In this document: positions 26,854 through 34,843 of the stretch, piece after piece
Layout of the letters: each line of letters starts with the position of its first letter
Position numbering within the stretch: the stretch's first letter is position 1
Source: Pyrinomonadaceae bacterium
GTDB lineage: Bacteria; Acidobacteriota; Blastocatellia; Pyrinomonadales; Pyrinomonadaceae
Reading direction: 5' to 3'
Assembly (NCBI GenBank): GCA_019186825.1
Contig: JABARP010000019.1
Location: 62,153-126,152, forward strand
Length of the DNA stretch: 64,000 nucleotides
The notes under the pieces: generated by a model
What the model was told of the DNA's origin: nothing
The model's database searches: none
What the model saw: the letters and a program-made list of their open reading frames with translations, nothing else
Program-made: the position numbers and the translations under genes

Positions 26854-27222
26854 ATGGGGACGTTTGCTCGATTTGAAGACATAAAAGCTTGGCAGAAAGC
26901 CCGCGAAGTAACTGCGAAAATATATGAAGCTACTGCCGACTCTGCATTTTCAAAGGATTTCGGCTTGAGAGATCAGATCCGGCGCTCGACTGTCTCGATA
27001 ATGGCCAATATTGCTGAGGGCTTTGGTCGCCGCACGAACCGTGAGTTTGCAAACTTTCTTGTCATCGCCCACGGTTCTGCCGCAGAAACGCAGTCTCACC
27101 TTTATATCGCGCTTGATCTTAAATATATCGACCAAGATGTCTTTGACGCGATCTACCACTTGCTCGACGAAGTTTCTAGGATGACGATGGGGCTTTGCAA
27201 GCATCTGCAAAGCACCTCGTAA
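26854..27222 (+). CDS. Four-helix-bundle protein (S23 / 23S rRNA intervening-sequence family)
   Basis: 122 residues. The pattern FEDIKAWQKAREVT...FSKDFGLRDQIRRSTVSIMANIAEGFGRRTNREFANFL is characteristic of the TIGR02436 four-helix-bundle family, which includes proteins encoded in 23S rRNA intervening sequences and is related to Avd of diversity-generating retroelements. No reverse transcriptase or rRNA is near. The gene sits alone between pilR and pilA, flanked by AGAGTT-rich repeats on both sides and a strong hairpin. That arrangement suggests a small mobile or inserted cassette rather than a pilus gene. Its molecular function is unknown; basic helices suggest nucleic-acid binding. Confidence 0.88.
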   Translation: MGTFARFEDIKAWQKAREVTAKIYEATADSAFSKDFGLRDQIRRSTVSIMANIAEGFGRRTNREFANFLVIAHGSAAETQSHLYIALDLKYIDQDVFDAIYHLLDEVSRMTMGLCKHLQSTS

Positions 27223-27300
27223 CTCTAAAAACTCCCCAGACTTACAGATTTTGTCACCGACCAACTGCCATTTTCCGTTAATTTGGGGGACATTCTTCCT

Positions 27301-27336
27301 GTCGAGAGTGCCGAACTCCCATTCGGCACTCTCGAC
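27301..27336. repeat. Perfect 15-bp inverted repeat (hairpin)
   Basis: GTCGAGAGTGCCGAA (27301-27315) pairs perfectly with TTCGGCACTCTCGAC (27322-27336) around a six-base CTCCCA loop. There is no T-run on either side, so it is not a standard terminator. It lies between the four-helix-bundle gene and the pilA promoter. Confidence 0.85.
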
Positions 27337-27357
27337 CGCGATGCTCTAAACTCAATA

Positions 27358-27395
27358 AACTCAACACTCTACGAACCCCATTAACTCTAAACTCC
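27358..27395. repeat. Opposite-strand copies of the AGAGTT repeats
   Basis: CTCAAC-ACTCTACGAAC and TTAACTCTAAACTCC are the reverse-complement forms of the GAGTTCGTAGAGTT and AGAGTTAA motifs upstream of 26854. The copies occur in the same order rather than mirrored, so this is a repeat family in opposite orientation, not a simple terminal inverted repeat. Confidence 0.6.
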
Positions 27396-27399
27396 TGTT

Positions 27400-27415
27400 T
27401 GGCACGCTCCTTGTA
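27400..27415 (+). promoter_or_regulatory. Sigma-54 (-24/-12) promoter of pilA
   Basis: TGGCACG-CTCC-TTGTA matches the consensus TGGCACG-N4-TTGCW at all but one conserved position (GT instead of GC at -12). Transcription would start near 27426, giving a leader of about 45-57 bases. The adjacent pilS/pilR pair is the expected controller. Confidence 0.85.
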
Positions 27416-27470
27416 TCTACACCACTGCCTGGGAAAGGTACGTAAGACTTTTCAACATTTTTAGGAGATT

Positions 27471-28001
27471 GTGAAAAACAAAATGAAAAACCAAAAGGGC
27501 TTCTCGCTTATCGAACTCTTGATCGTCGTTGTTATCATCGGCATCATCGCTGCTATCGCTATCCCGAACCTCCTCGCTGCACGTCGTTCAGCTAACGAGG
27601 GCTCGGCCGTTTCTTCGCTCCGCACCGTCCACGGTGCTCAGATGACCTACGCCGCAACATACGGCGCTGGTGACTATGCCGGTGCTACTGCTACGATGGA
27701 CAACACCGGGCTTGCTGCAATGGCAGCTCCTAACGTCAACTTGGTTGACGGCCAGCTTGGCAGCGGTGCAAAGAGCGGATTCACCTTCACCGGTCAGCGT
27801 AGTGCTGCGAGCCCAAGTGCTCCGGCAACGTTTGTGTTTGGTGCAGTTCCGCAGTCGTCATCGGGCGTGACCGCAACAGGTACGCGTACATTTGGTATCG
27901 CTACCGACGGCGTCATCCTCCAGAACCCCGCAGCAACAGCTCTCACCTTCAGCTGTGCGAGCGGCTGCTCGGTCACGAACGGTACGGTAATGGGTAACTA
28001 A
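27471..28001 (+). CDS. pilA: Type IV major pilin
   Basis: 176 residues. The class III prepilin leader ends at G10 and the mature protein begins FSLIELLIVVVIIGIIAAIAIPN, with the required Glu at mature position 5. The prepilin peptidase cuts between G and F, and the hydrophobic helix packs the fibre core. The globular part is Gly/Ala/Thr-rich and contains one cysteine pair near the C-terminus (SCASGCS), probably a D-loop disulfide. AGGAG lies three bases before GTG 27471; the ATG at 27483 is an alternative start. It is expressed from a sigma-54 promoter and ended by a strong terminator, so it is probably monocistronic and abundant. Confidence 0.92.
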   Translation: MKNKMKNQKGFSLIELLIVVVIIGIIAAIAIPNLLAARRSANEGSAVSSLRTVHGAQMTYAATYGAGDYAGATATMDNTGLAAMAAPNVNLVDGQLGSGAKSGFTFTGQRSAASPSAPATFVFGAVPQSSSGVTATGTRTFGIATDGVILQNPAATALTFSCASGCSVTNGTVMGN

Positions 28002-28028
28002 TGATCGACTAACATCGGTCTATGACCT

Positions 28029-28060
28029 AAGAGGCTGTCTGCAAAGACGGCCTCTTTTCT
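28029..28060 (+). terminator. Rho-independent terminator after pilA
   Basis: AAGAGGCTGTCT and AGACGGCCTCTT form a 12-pair stem with one G-T wobble and a GCAA tetraloop, followed by TTTCT. Confidence 0.88.
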
Positions 28061-28087
28061 ATTGCGGGTCGAGGCAGAAAAAAATGC

Positions 28088-28115
28088 TTGACAAGGCTTC
28101 TATGTGTGCTACAAT
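28088..28115 (+). promoter_or_regulatory. Sigma-70-type promoter upstream of the O-antigen ligase
   Basis: TTGACA (28088-28093), 16-base spacer, TACAAT (28110-28115). This is the best housekeeping promoter in the window. It leaves a leader of about 260 bases before the GTG at 28382; that leader has no recognised riboswitch and only an unconvincing 69-codon frame at 28161. Confidence 0.65.
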
Positions 28116-28381
28116 GTTTCATTGTCGCAACACATCTGTGCTTGCGATTGATCCTTTGATATGGCCCCTGACCTCCCACGTTCCGCGACGCTAAGCCGAC
28201 TGAATTGTTTCGCTCACCGAATCCCCCTCGTTTCCGCTATCCTTAAAACGCACGCGATGTCTGTATCGATGCTTCGAAAGCTAAACTTCCCCATCGTCGC
28301 ATTCATCGCGGCTATGCTCTCTAAAGGCGGGGTTTTATTGCAAACCAGCATTCTCCTTTGCTGTAATTAAACTTATCTACT

Positions 28382-30355
28382 GTGGAAGCGGTCGAAAGAA
28401 AAAAGGTTCATCCGTCCGAAGTAACGTCGGCGATATTCTTCGTCGCGACAGGCTTTTTGCTTTATGTACCGTTGATCAGAGTTGTTCCTTACATCGATAC
28501 ATTCATCCACCCATGGCGAGCGGAGTTGGCAGTCGGAATGGTCCTACCGATATTTGTCGCCATATTCTTCTGGCAAAATGCTGTCGTCAGTTCGCAAATG
28601 CGTGTCATTGTGTATTTGACGGCCGCATTTGTCGTCTTCAGCTTTGCATCGAGCCTTTGGGCAGCGTCGGAACGTTCGGTGATACATCACTCTGGTATTT
28701 GGGCAACGTACTTGCTTTTTTTCATACTCGCGTTTCATTTTGCGTCAACACCATCCGGACGAACAACCGCTTTATGGGTGTTGGCCAGTTTCTCGCTGGC
28801 CCTAGCGATGCCGGCAACCATCGAATTTTTGATTCAGGGCATTTCCGGAAGTTATGTGAGTTTGACGGGCAGATATTCGCGGTACGCCGAGTTGCTCAAT
28901 GTTATCCTGCCGCTTCTCGGTGTCGCCGTACTGACGCGGACGGGCTGGCTACAGAGGATCTCTTTCATCGCGTTCTGCGGCACTTTCCTCTTACCTTTCC
29001 TCGTTGCTCGAAGAGCACCAATTCTTGTGGTAATCGGTGAGTTGTGCGCAATGCTGGCGGTAGTTTTTTTCTCAACGCGGCTTCGCGGGATCAGACGGAA
29101 AGCAGCGGTCTTGAGCGCGGCGACAATTATCGTAGCGCTGGTAGTCCAGGTCGCATCTTGGACCTTCGTTAGCGGTATTCCGATCGTCGAACGTGGCGAA
29201 AGCAAACTCACGCAGACGTCTGACCAATTGCGCTCGGTCATTCAGCACGTCGCACTTGAGATGTTTCTAACTCATCCTGTTTTGGGCGTTGGAGCAGATA
29301 ATTTTGGACGCGAATACCAAAACTACCGGCCGCCTGTTGCAGCGCGATCCCCGAATGACCCCGCATTCTCTATCGCTCAGGATCAAATCGCAGAGCGTGC
29401 GCATAACGAACCTTTACAGATTGCCTCTGAGCTTGGGATCGGCGGTCTTCTTCTCTTCGCATTGATAACGGGCGTGCTGATCGTCGGCTTGTATCGCAGG
29501 TGGCGCTCGTCGTCCGAACCTCTCTTACCGCTTGCTGCCCTTATTGGGATCTTTGGATTCCTATTGAGCTCTCTGGTCAGCTCTTTTTCGTTTCGCATTC
29601 TACCGAATGGCATCGCTTTTTTTCTTGTCGCGGCTATCGGTTTTGCAGCACCTTCCACTGACAAGGACGGAGTTGAGTCTAATGTTGCACCTCAGGGCCC
29701 TATTAGATTCATCGTCGTGGCGGCAACTATCGTGGTAATTGCAATGGCGAGCGTGGCTGGCATCTCGGCATGGGCGGTCGAATTGCAGTTTCGTGCAGTG
29801 TCCGTTTCTGACGATATTCCTCGGGCGAATGAATTGTTTAAGCGGGCGGAAAGCCTCGACCCGGAAAATGCGTCGATCTTGTTTAGCAATGGAGAATTCG
29901 CTCTCGCGAACCGTAACTATTTGGATGCAGCAAGCTTGTTTGAGAGCTCGATCGCAAATGGCCGTATAGCCGTCACCACATATTCTTACGGGGCAAGTGC
30001 CTATTCTCTTGCGAAACGTCCTGAGTTGGCCATCGACGTGCTAACGCGGGGGCTTGAACAGTATCCGAGTTCAGTATTCCTTCTCGTTCGGCGGTCAGTG
30101 ATAAATAGTGAGGCAGGTAAAACGGAAGATGCCCGAGCAGATCAGATAAGGGCAACGAACCTCGACCCCGGTCAAGCACAAACATGGGAAAGCCTTATCA
30201 GGAACGGTGCGGTCAATGCCTCCAAACAAAGCTTTGAAAGGCACCTTCCAACCTTAATGGATCTCGACCCGAGGGGTGGCGTTTATGCGGTCATTGCAGA
30301 ACGAGAGATCCTCCACCCTGAGGAGAAACTCATGATGCCGAAGATGCAAGAATAG
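28382..30355 (+). CDS. O-antigen ligase/polymerase family membrane protein with TPR tail
   Basis: 657 residues from GTG. The first 450 residues hold about eleven or twelve membrane segments. The Wzy_C/WaaL loop motif is visible as RAHNEPLQIASELGIGGLLLF near 338, with the large periplasmic loop before it (VGADNFGREYQNYRPP). The last 180 residues (AENASILFSNGEFALANRNYLDAASLFESS and on) are TPR repeats. These proteins join or polymerise surface glycans at the periplasmic face; a TPR tail is seen in bacterial variants, some of which glycosylate pilins (inference only here, prompted by the adjacent pilA). It has its own upstream promoter. Confidence 0.82.
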   Translation: MEAVERKKVHPSEVTSAIFFVATGFLLYVPLIRVVPYIDTFIHPWRAELAVGMVLPIFVAIFFWQNAVVSSQMRVIVYLTAAFVVFSFASSLWAASERSVIHHSGIWATYLLFFILAFHFASTPSGRTTALWVLASFSLALAMPATIEFLIQGISGSYVSLTGRYSRYAELLNVILPLLGVAVLTRTGWLQRISFIAFCGTFLLPFLVARRAPILVVIGELCAMLAVVFFSTRLRGIRRKAAVLSAATIIVALVVQVASWTFVSGIPIVERGESKLTQTSDQLRSVIQHVALEMFLTHPVLGVGADNFGREYQNYRPPVAARSPNDPAFSIAQDQIAERAHNEPLQIASELGIGGLLLFALITGVLIVGLYRRWRSSSEPLLPLAALIGIFGFLLSSLVSSFSFRILPNGIAFFLVAAIGFAAPSTDKDGVESNVAPQGPIRFIVVAATIVVIAMASVAGISAWAVELQFRAVSVSDDIPRANELFKRAESLDPENASILFSNGEFALANRNYLDAASLFESSIANGRIAVTTYSYGASAYSLAKRPELAIDVLTRGLEQYPSSVFLLVRRSVINSEAGKTEDARADQIRATNLDPGQAQTWESLIRNGAVNASKQSFERHLPTLMDLDPRGGVYAVIAEREILHPEEKLMMPKMQE

Positions 30356-30411
30356 TGGACAACTTCAAACGTTGATCAATTATTGTAGAATATGGTGAGG
30401 TCGATGATGCG

Positions 30412-31257
30412 ATGTTTTTCGCGAATTTGGACAGTCGTTGCAACATTTTCCTCGCAAAAGAAATTAGAGTGCCGAATCCAAATTCTTTCTCCACGATATA
30501 TGCGGTTGCCCGTAATGCGTTTCGCGAAGCGGTGCGCGACCGCGTGCTGTATAACCTGATCGTCTTTGTGCTGCTTTTGACGGCGGCGGCGATATTCCTC
30601 GGCGAACTGACAGCCGGGCAGGAAGCCAGAGTTGTTACAGATCTCGGGTTGAGTGCGACGCTGATCTTCGGCGTCTTCATCGCGATCTTCGTCGGCGTGA
30701 GCCTCGTCTGGAAAGAGCTTGAAAAGCGAACGGTATATTCCCTGCTCTCAAAACCGGTCAGCCGCACGAACTTCATTCTCGGAAAGTATCTAGGCTTTTG
30801 TGTCACGCTGCTATTTAACACGCTGGTGATGGGCGTCGGCATCACGCTTGCGTTGCTCTATGTCGGCGGTACAAAGTACATTCCCGGCGTTTGGCCGGCA
30901 ATTTATTTGATCTTCCTCGAGATGACGATCATCACGGGCGTCGCGATAATGTTCTCGTCATTTTCGACGCCGGCATTGTCCGCGCTCTTGACGTTCTTCG
31001 TTTTTGTCATCGGGCATTTTAGTTCGAGCCTGCGCGACCTGGCCCAATCTATGGGTTCGGATGCAGCTCTCGTTTTCTTCAACGTCGTATATTACCTGCT
31101 TCCGAATTTTTCGAACTTCACGGTCATCTCAAACGCCGCGATCGGCCAGCATCCGCCTGCCTCGATGCTCGGATTTGCGACCTTGTATGCCGTCGTTTAC
31201 GACATCATTTTGCTCACGATCACAGCTGTCATTTTCAAAAGGCGAAACTTCAAATGA
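30412..31257 (+). CDS. ABC-2 type transporter permease
   Basis: 281 residues, or 262 if translation begins at the GTG at 30469, which removes a poorly conserved N-terminus. There are six membrane segments. The sequence STIYAVARNAFREAVRDRVLYNLIVF at the start and KRTVYSLLSKPVSRTNFILGKYLG in the first loop are typical of ABC-2 permeases of the NosY/GldF-like class. It overlaps the next gene by ATGA. The ATPase partner is the last gene of the same overlapping run (33835), with two other genes between them. The substrate is unknown. Confidence 0.8.
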   Translation: MFFANLDSRCNIFLAKEIRVPNPNSFSTIYAVARNAFREAVRDRVLYNLIVFVLLLTAAAIFLGELTAGQEARVVTDLGLSATLIFGVFIAIFVGVSLVWKELEKRTVYSLLSKPVSRTNFILGKYLGFCVTLLFNTLVMGVGITLALLYVGGTKYIPGVWPAIYLIFLEMTIITGVAIMFSSFSTPALSALLTFFVFVIGHFSSSLRDLAQSMGSDAALVFFNVVYYLLPNFSNFTVISNAAIGQHPPASMLGFATLYAVVYDIILLTITAVIFKRRNFK

Positions 31258-32183
31258 AAGGCCGCTCGCGCTTCAAAGACGTTATCCTGCCGCTCGCGAT
31301 CATCATCGCCGGCTTTGCAGCACTCTCGCCGCTGAGCGATCTTGTCGCGTCGACAAGGCCGCAGGTGCCGGAGAGCTACAATGACGCGGATCTTTTTGTA
31401 AAAGGCCGCGAATTGAAAGGCTTTGTGCTGGGCACGGAGAGCCTTGTCGCAGATTGGTATTGGATGCGATCGCTGCAATATATCGGCGACAAGGTCGTAA
31501 ATTCGAAAGAAGATCTGCGGCTTGACGACCTGCGCAATCTGAACCCGAGGCTTCTCTACCCGCTGCTCGACAGCGCGACGGACCTTGACCCGCATTTTAT
31601 TGCTCCGTACGCATACGGAGCGATGGTGCTGCCGGCGATAGACGGCAATCAGGCGATAGCCATCGCAAATAAGGGAATCGCGAGTAATCCGAACGAATGG
31701 CGGCTATATCAACAGCTTGGATACATCTATTGGCGCCTGAAGATGTACGACGAGGCGGCGAAAGTTTACGAAGCAGGCTCGAAGATCCCGGGCAGTGCCG
31801 CGTTTATGAAGTTGATGGCGGCTTCGATGAAAACCGAAGGCGGCAGCCGCTCGACAGCTAGAGCTATATACACGCAAATGATCGCAGATGCCGAAGACGA
31901 GCAAACGCGCGACACAGCAAAACGGCTACTTGATCAAATAAACTCGATGGACGACGTTGACGCACTGAACAACGCGCTCGCCGAGTACAAACAAACTACG
32001 GGCCACTGTGCCGGCGACCTTCGGGAACTCGAACCGATCCTTTTGAAGACGACGCTGCCTGGAGGGCGCGACTTTAGCGTCGATGCCCAGGGCCGCATTG
32101 TCGATCCGGCTGGCACGCCTTACGGTCTCGACCGTGCCGCCTGCACCGCAACGACCCCCGACTCCAAACCCGGCTCCAAATAA
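31254..32183 (+). CDS. Membrane-anchored TPR-like protein
   Basis: 309 residues. One N-terminal membrane segment (about residues 10-30) is followed by an extracytoplasmic helical region with TPR-like repeats (LLYPLLDSATDLDPHFIAPY, ...NEWRLYQQLGYIYWRLKMYDEAAKVYEAGSKIPG). The motif ESLVADWYWMRSLQYIGDK is recurrent in proteins I know only as hypotheticals of this type. The C-terminus has a short Asp/Gly-rich domain (GRDFSVDAQGRIVDPAGTPYGLD) of the sort that resembles a pseudopilin-like beta hairpin. It sits between the ABC permease and the large membrane protein with overlapping start and stop codons, so it is probably part of the exporter. Confidence 0.7.
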   Translation: MKGRSRFKDVILPLAIIIAGFAALSPLSDLVASTRPQVPESYNDADLFVKGRELKGFVLGTESLVADWYWMRSLQYIGDKVVNSKEDLRLDDLRNLNPRLLYPLLDSATDLDPHFIAPYAYGAMVLPAIDGNQAIAIANKGIASNPNEWRLYQQLGYIYWRLKMYDEAAKVYEAGSKIPGSAAFMKLMAASMKTEGGSRSTARAIYTQMIADAEDEQTRDTAKRLLDQINSMDDVDALNNALAEYKQTTGHCAGDLRELEPILLKTTLPGGRDFSVDAQGRIVDPAGTPYGLDRAACTATTPDSKPGSK

Positions 32184-33838
32184 TGTCGCGAATTCAGAAG
32201 CTGATCGATCCAAAGCATCTCGCCGCAATATTCCTAGTGTCATTTGTTGCGATGGCATCCGCTTACATATTCGGCGTCCCTACCGGAAACGATCAGGTGC
32301 AGCATTTCCAGATGATATCTTCGTTCAACGCTGCGATCACCCGCGGCGACCTCCTTCCGAGTTTTGCGAGCGAGGCGAATCATGGATTTGGAGATCTGAG
32401 CGTACGATTCTATCCGCCGCTGCTGTATTACGGGTTTGTCGCGGCGGGCCTTCTTTTCGGAGACTGGTACTTCGGCAGTCTTGCAATCTTTACGCTGATC
32501 TTTCTCGTCGGAGCATTCGGCGTATATGCGTGGGCGGCGACGGAGGTTGGCCCGAATGCGGGGCTGATCGCAGCGGTGCTCTTTACCCTCGGGCCCTATC
32601 ATCTCAACGAGATGTATAACAACGCTCTGCTCGCTGAATTCGCCGCGGCGGCAGTGCTTCCCTGGTGCTTTTTCTTTATTGCAAGACTTTGTAACGAGCC
32701 TAAATGGATATGGTCGCTCGGCCTTGCATTCATCAGCTCGCTGCTTTTATTGACGCATCTTCCGCTTACGATAATAGGCGGATGCGCAATGGCGATATAT
32801 TTCGTGTCGCAGCTTCGCCGGCAAACGACTGCCGCGGCGATAGGGTATGCTGCGGCTGCAGCTGTGATCGCTGCGATCTTGACCGCGTTTTACTGGACAC
32901 GTTGGCTGCCGGAACTCTCGTGGATCGCACATAGCTCGCCGAAGTACTTTGAAGCCACGTGGGGCTTTAGGAACAACTTTCTGCTGTTGCCATCGCACTT
33001 CTTCGGTACCGACGATCTTGCTCTGAATCTTTGGTTCGCGGACCTGATGCTCGCAGCGAGCGTCCTTCTCGTGATCCCGACGGTAGTCTTCCTAATAACG
33101 CGAAAGCTGGAGCGTTCGCAAGGGTTGGTCGCGTTGGGAATAACGCTTGCTGTCGCCGTCGTGATGACAACGCCGCTCTCTTTGCCGATCTGGAACGGCC
33201 TCGGGTTTATGCAGAAAGTTCAGTTCCCGTGGCGATGGATGGCTGTGGTCGGCCCGTTCTTGGCGGTATTCGCATCGGTAGGTATCGCAAAGGTATTTGA
33301 TGAGCGCCATTCCGGAGTAGGAAAAGTTCCGGCGATCGGCCTTGCTATCGCGCTGGCGGCGGTCGCGTTCGTAGATGTGATGATCGTTCGCGGCCCGACA
33401 TATCTCAGCCGCACCGCGATAAACTCGCAGATCGAAGCGGCGCAAGGTGCGTCCGGCTGCGATTGTTGGTGGCCGGTATGGGCCGACACCGGTGCATTTG
33501 CTCAGACCGAGCGGATCGTAGCAGACGGTCGCAAGATCGGTATCGAGAAGTGGGAGCCGGACCAGCGAAGTTTTACTGTTGGCCAGGGACATGCAGAGAC
33601 GGCATCGGTAGCAACGTTTTACTATCCGCGCTGGCACGCGACAGTCAACGGACGAGAAACTCCCTTGCGTATCGGAAAACACGGCCAGATCGAAATCCCG
33701 CTGCCAACCGAAGCGGCGCAGGTGGAGCTAAAGTTCGTGGAGCCGTATTATGTCGGTTGGGCAAAGATCGTTTCGGGACTTGCCTTGATCGGGGTGCTCA
33801 CCGCATCTTTTATTCTCGCTTGGAGAACCAAACTATGA
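32183..33838 (+). CDS. Polytopic membrane protein (PTPS-related / GT-C-like)
   Basis: 551 residues with about ten membrane segments. The N-terminal pattern GNDQVQHFQMISSFNAAITRGDLLPSF with an acidic first loop, then FYPPLLYY and LFTLGPYHLNEMYNNALLAEFAAAAVLPW, matches the membrane proteins annotated as '6-pyruvoyl-tetrahydropterin synthase-related' and resembles GT-C glycosyltransferases (YfhO-like). The C-terminal 130 residues form an extracytoplasmic beta domain (FYYPRWHATVNGRETPL) as in YfhO. It may transfer a lipid-linked sugar or assist export. The first ATG overlaps the preceding stop by one base; its own stop overlaps the ATPase start. Confidence 0.7.
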   Translation: MSRIQKLIDPKHLAAIFLVSFVAMASAYIFGVPTGNDQVQHFQMISSFNAAITRGDLLPSFASEANHGFGDLSVRFYPPLLYYGFVAAGLLFGDWYFGSLAIFTLIFLVGAFGVYAWAATEVGPNAGLIAAVLFTLGPYHLNEMYNNALLAEFAAAAVLPWCFFFIARLCNEPKWIWSLGLAFISSLLLLTHLPLTIIGGCAMAIYFVSQLRRQTTAAAIGYAAAAAVIAAILTAFYWTRWLPELSWIAHSSPKYFEATWGFRNNFLLLPSHFFGTDDLALNLWFADLMLAASVLLVIPTVVFLITRKLERSQGLVALGITLAVAVVMTTPLSLPIWNGLGFMQKVQFPWRWMAVVGPFLAVFASVGIAKVFDERHSGVGKVPAIGLAIALAAVAFVDVMIVRGPTYLSRTAINSQIEAAQGASGCDCWWPVWADTGAFAQTERIVADGRKIGIEKWEPDQRSFTVGQGHAETASVATFYYPRWHATVNGRETPLRIGKHGQIEIPLPTEAAQVELKFVEPYYVGWAKIVSGLALIGVLTASFILAWRTKL

Positions 33839-34761
33839 ATTACGTTGTCGAGATCGAAGGGCTGTCCAAAGAGTACGAGACGGGTTTCTTGAAAAAGAAA
33901 CGCAATCTCGCCCTCGACGACCTTCATTTGCAGGTAAAGGGCGGACAGATCTTCGGCTTTCTCGGCGGAAACGGTGCGGGAAAATCGACGACCATCAAGA
34001 TCCTGATGAGTTTGATATTCCCGACCGCGGGGACGGCGAGTGTTTTGGGAAAGAACGTCGCGGATACCGAAATGCACGGCCGGATCGGATATTGTCCCGA
34101 AAGCCCGTATTTTTACGACTACCTGACGGCCAATGAGTTGATGGATTATTTCGGGCGGCTCTTCGGACTTGATCCCGCAGCGAGAAAGCGGAAGACCGAC
34201 GAGTTGCTCACAGAGGTCGGGCTCGCAGAAAAAGATCGGCGCCGGCAGCTACGAAAATTTTCGAAAGGAATGCTTCAGCGCGTCGGCATCGCTCAATCGC
34301 TCATAAACGACCCTGAGTTGGTTTTCTTTGACGAACCGATGTCGGGCCTCGATCCGGTCGGCCGACGCGAAATTCGCGACCTGATCGCGAACCTGCGTGC
34401 CAAGGGTGTCAGCGTCTTTATGTCAACGCATATTCTCTCGGACATAGAGGCACTTTGCGACGAAGTTGCGATCCTCCGTGGTGGAAAGCTCGCAGCGTCG
34501 GGCCGTCTCGGAGACCTGCTTGCGAAGGACGATGCGGGGCGTTCGCTGATAGTCGAGATTCAGGGCGTAAAGGCGGATGAGATCCGTGCCTCTGTCGAAT
34601 TCATTGCCGGTGCGTCGATAGAATCCACGCCTGACGGCGCAAATATTCAGATACTCGATGAAGGCGATCTCGACGCCGTTCTCAACCTGATCCGCACGAG
34701 CGGCGGCCGCCTGACACGCGTCGAACCCGCGAAACTTTCCCTTGAGGACCTATTCTCTTAG
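33835..34761 (+). CDS. ABC transporter ATP-binding protein
   Basis: 308 residues. The open frame extends far upstream, but the first residues MNYVVEIEGLSKEYETGF start at ATG 33835, which overlaps the preceding stop as ATGA. Walker A GGNGAGKST lies near residues 43-51, the signature FSKGMLQRVGIAQSL near 141 and Walker B LVFFDEPMSGLDP near 161. The H-loop is STHILSD. The C-terminal 80 residues resemble the extra domain of drug/Nod-type exporters. It should energise the permease at 30412. The four genes 30412-34761 overlap or nearly touch, so they form one operon. Confidence 0.9.
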   Translation: MNYVVEIEGLSKEYETGFLKKKRNLALDDLHLQVKGGQIFGFLGGNGAGKSTTIKILMSLIFPTAGTASVLGKNVADTEMHGRIGYCPESPYFYDYLTANELMDYFGRLFGLDPAARKRKTDELLTEVGLAEKDRRRQLRKFSKGMLQRVGIAQSLINDPELVFFDEPMSGLDPVGRREIRDLIANLRAKGVSVFMSTHILSDIEALCDEVAILRGGKLAASGRLGDLLAKDDAGRSLIVEIQGVKADEIRASVEFIAGASIESTPDGANIQILDEGDLDAVLNLIRTSGGRLTRVEPAKLSLEDLFS

Positions 34762-34843
34762 TATTTCGGTTCCCTCGAACGCCCGCATCCGTTTGTCATT
34801 CTGCCGCGATTTTGATTGAATTTAAGTTTGATCAAAAAGCGAT

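Noticed and set aside
26780..27400. Possible diversity-generating retroelement
   Set aside because: The four-helix-bundle protein is related to Avd, but no reverse transcriptase and no template/variable repeat pair are visible in the window.
28161..28370. 69-codon frame in the leader of the O-antigen ligase
   Set aside because: No ribosome site, no recognised motif and no conserved composition. It could be a leader peptide but I cannot support it.
33463..33834. N-terminal extension of the ABC ATPase
   Set aside because: The extension overlaps the preceding membrane gene in another frame and is Arg/Ser-rich without family match; the ATGA start at 33835 is normal for the operon.
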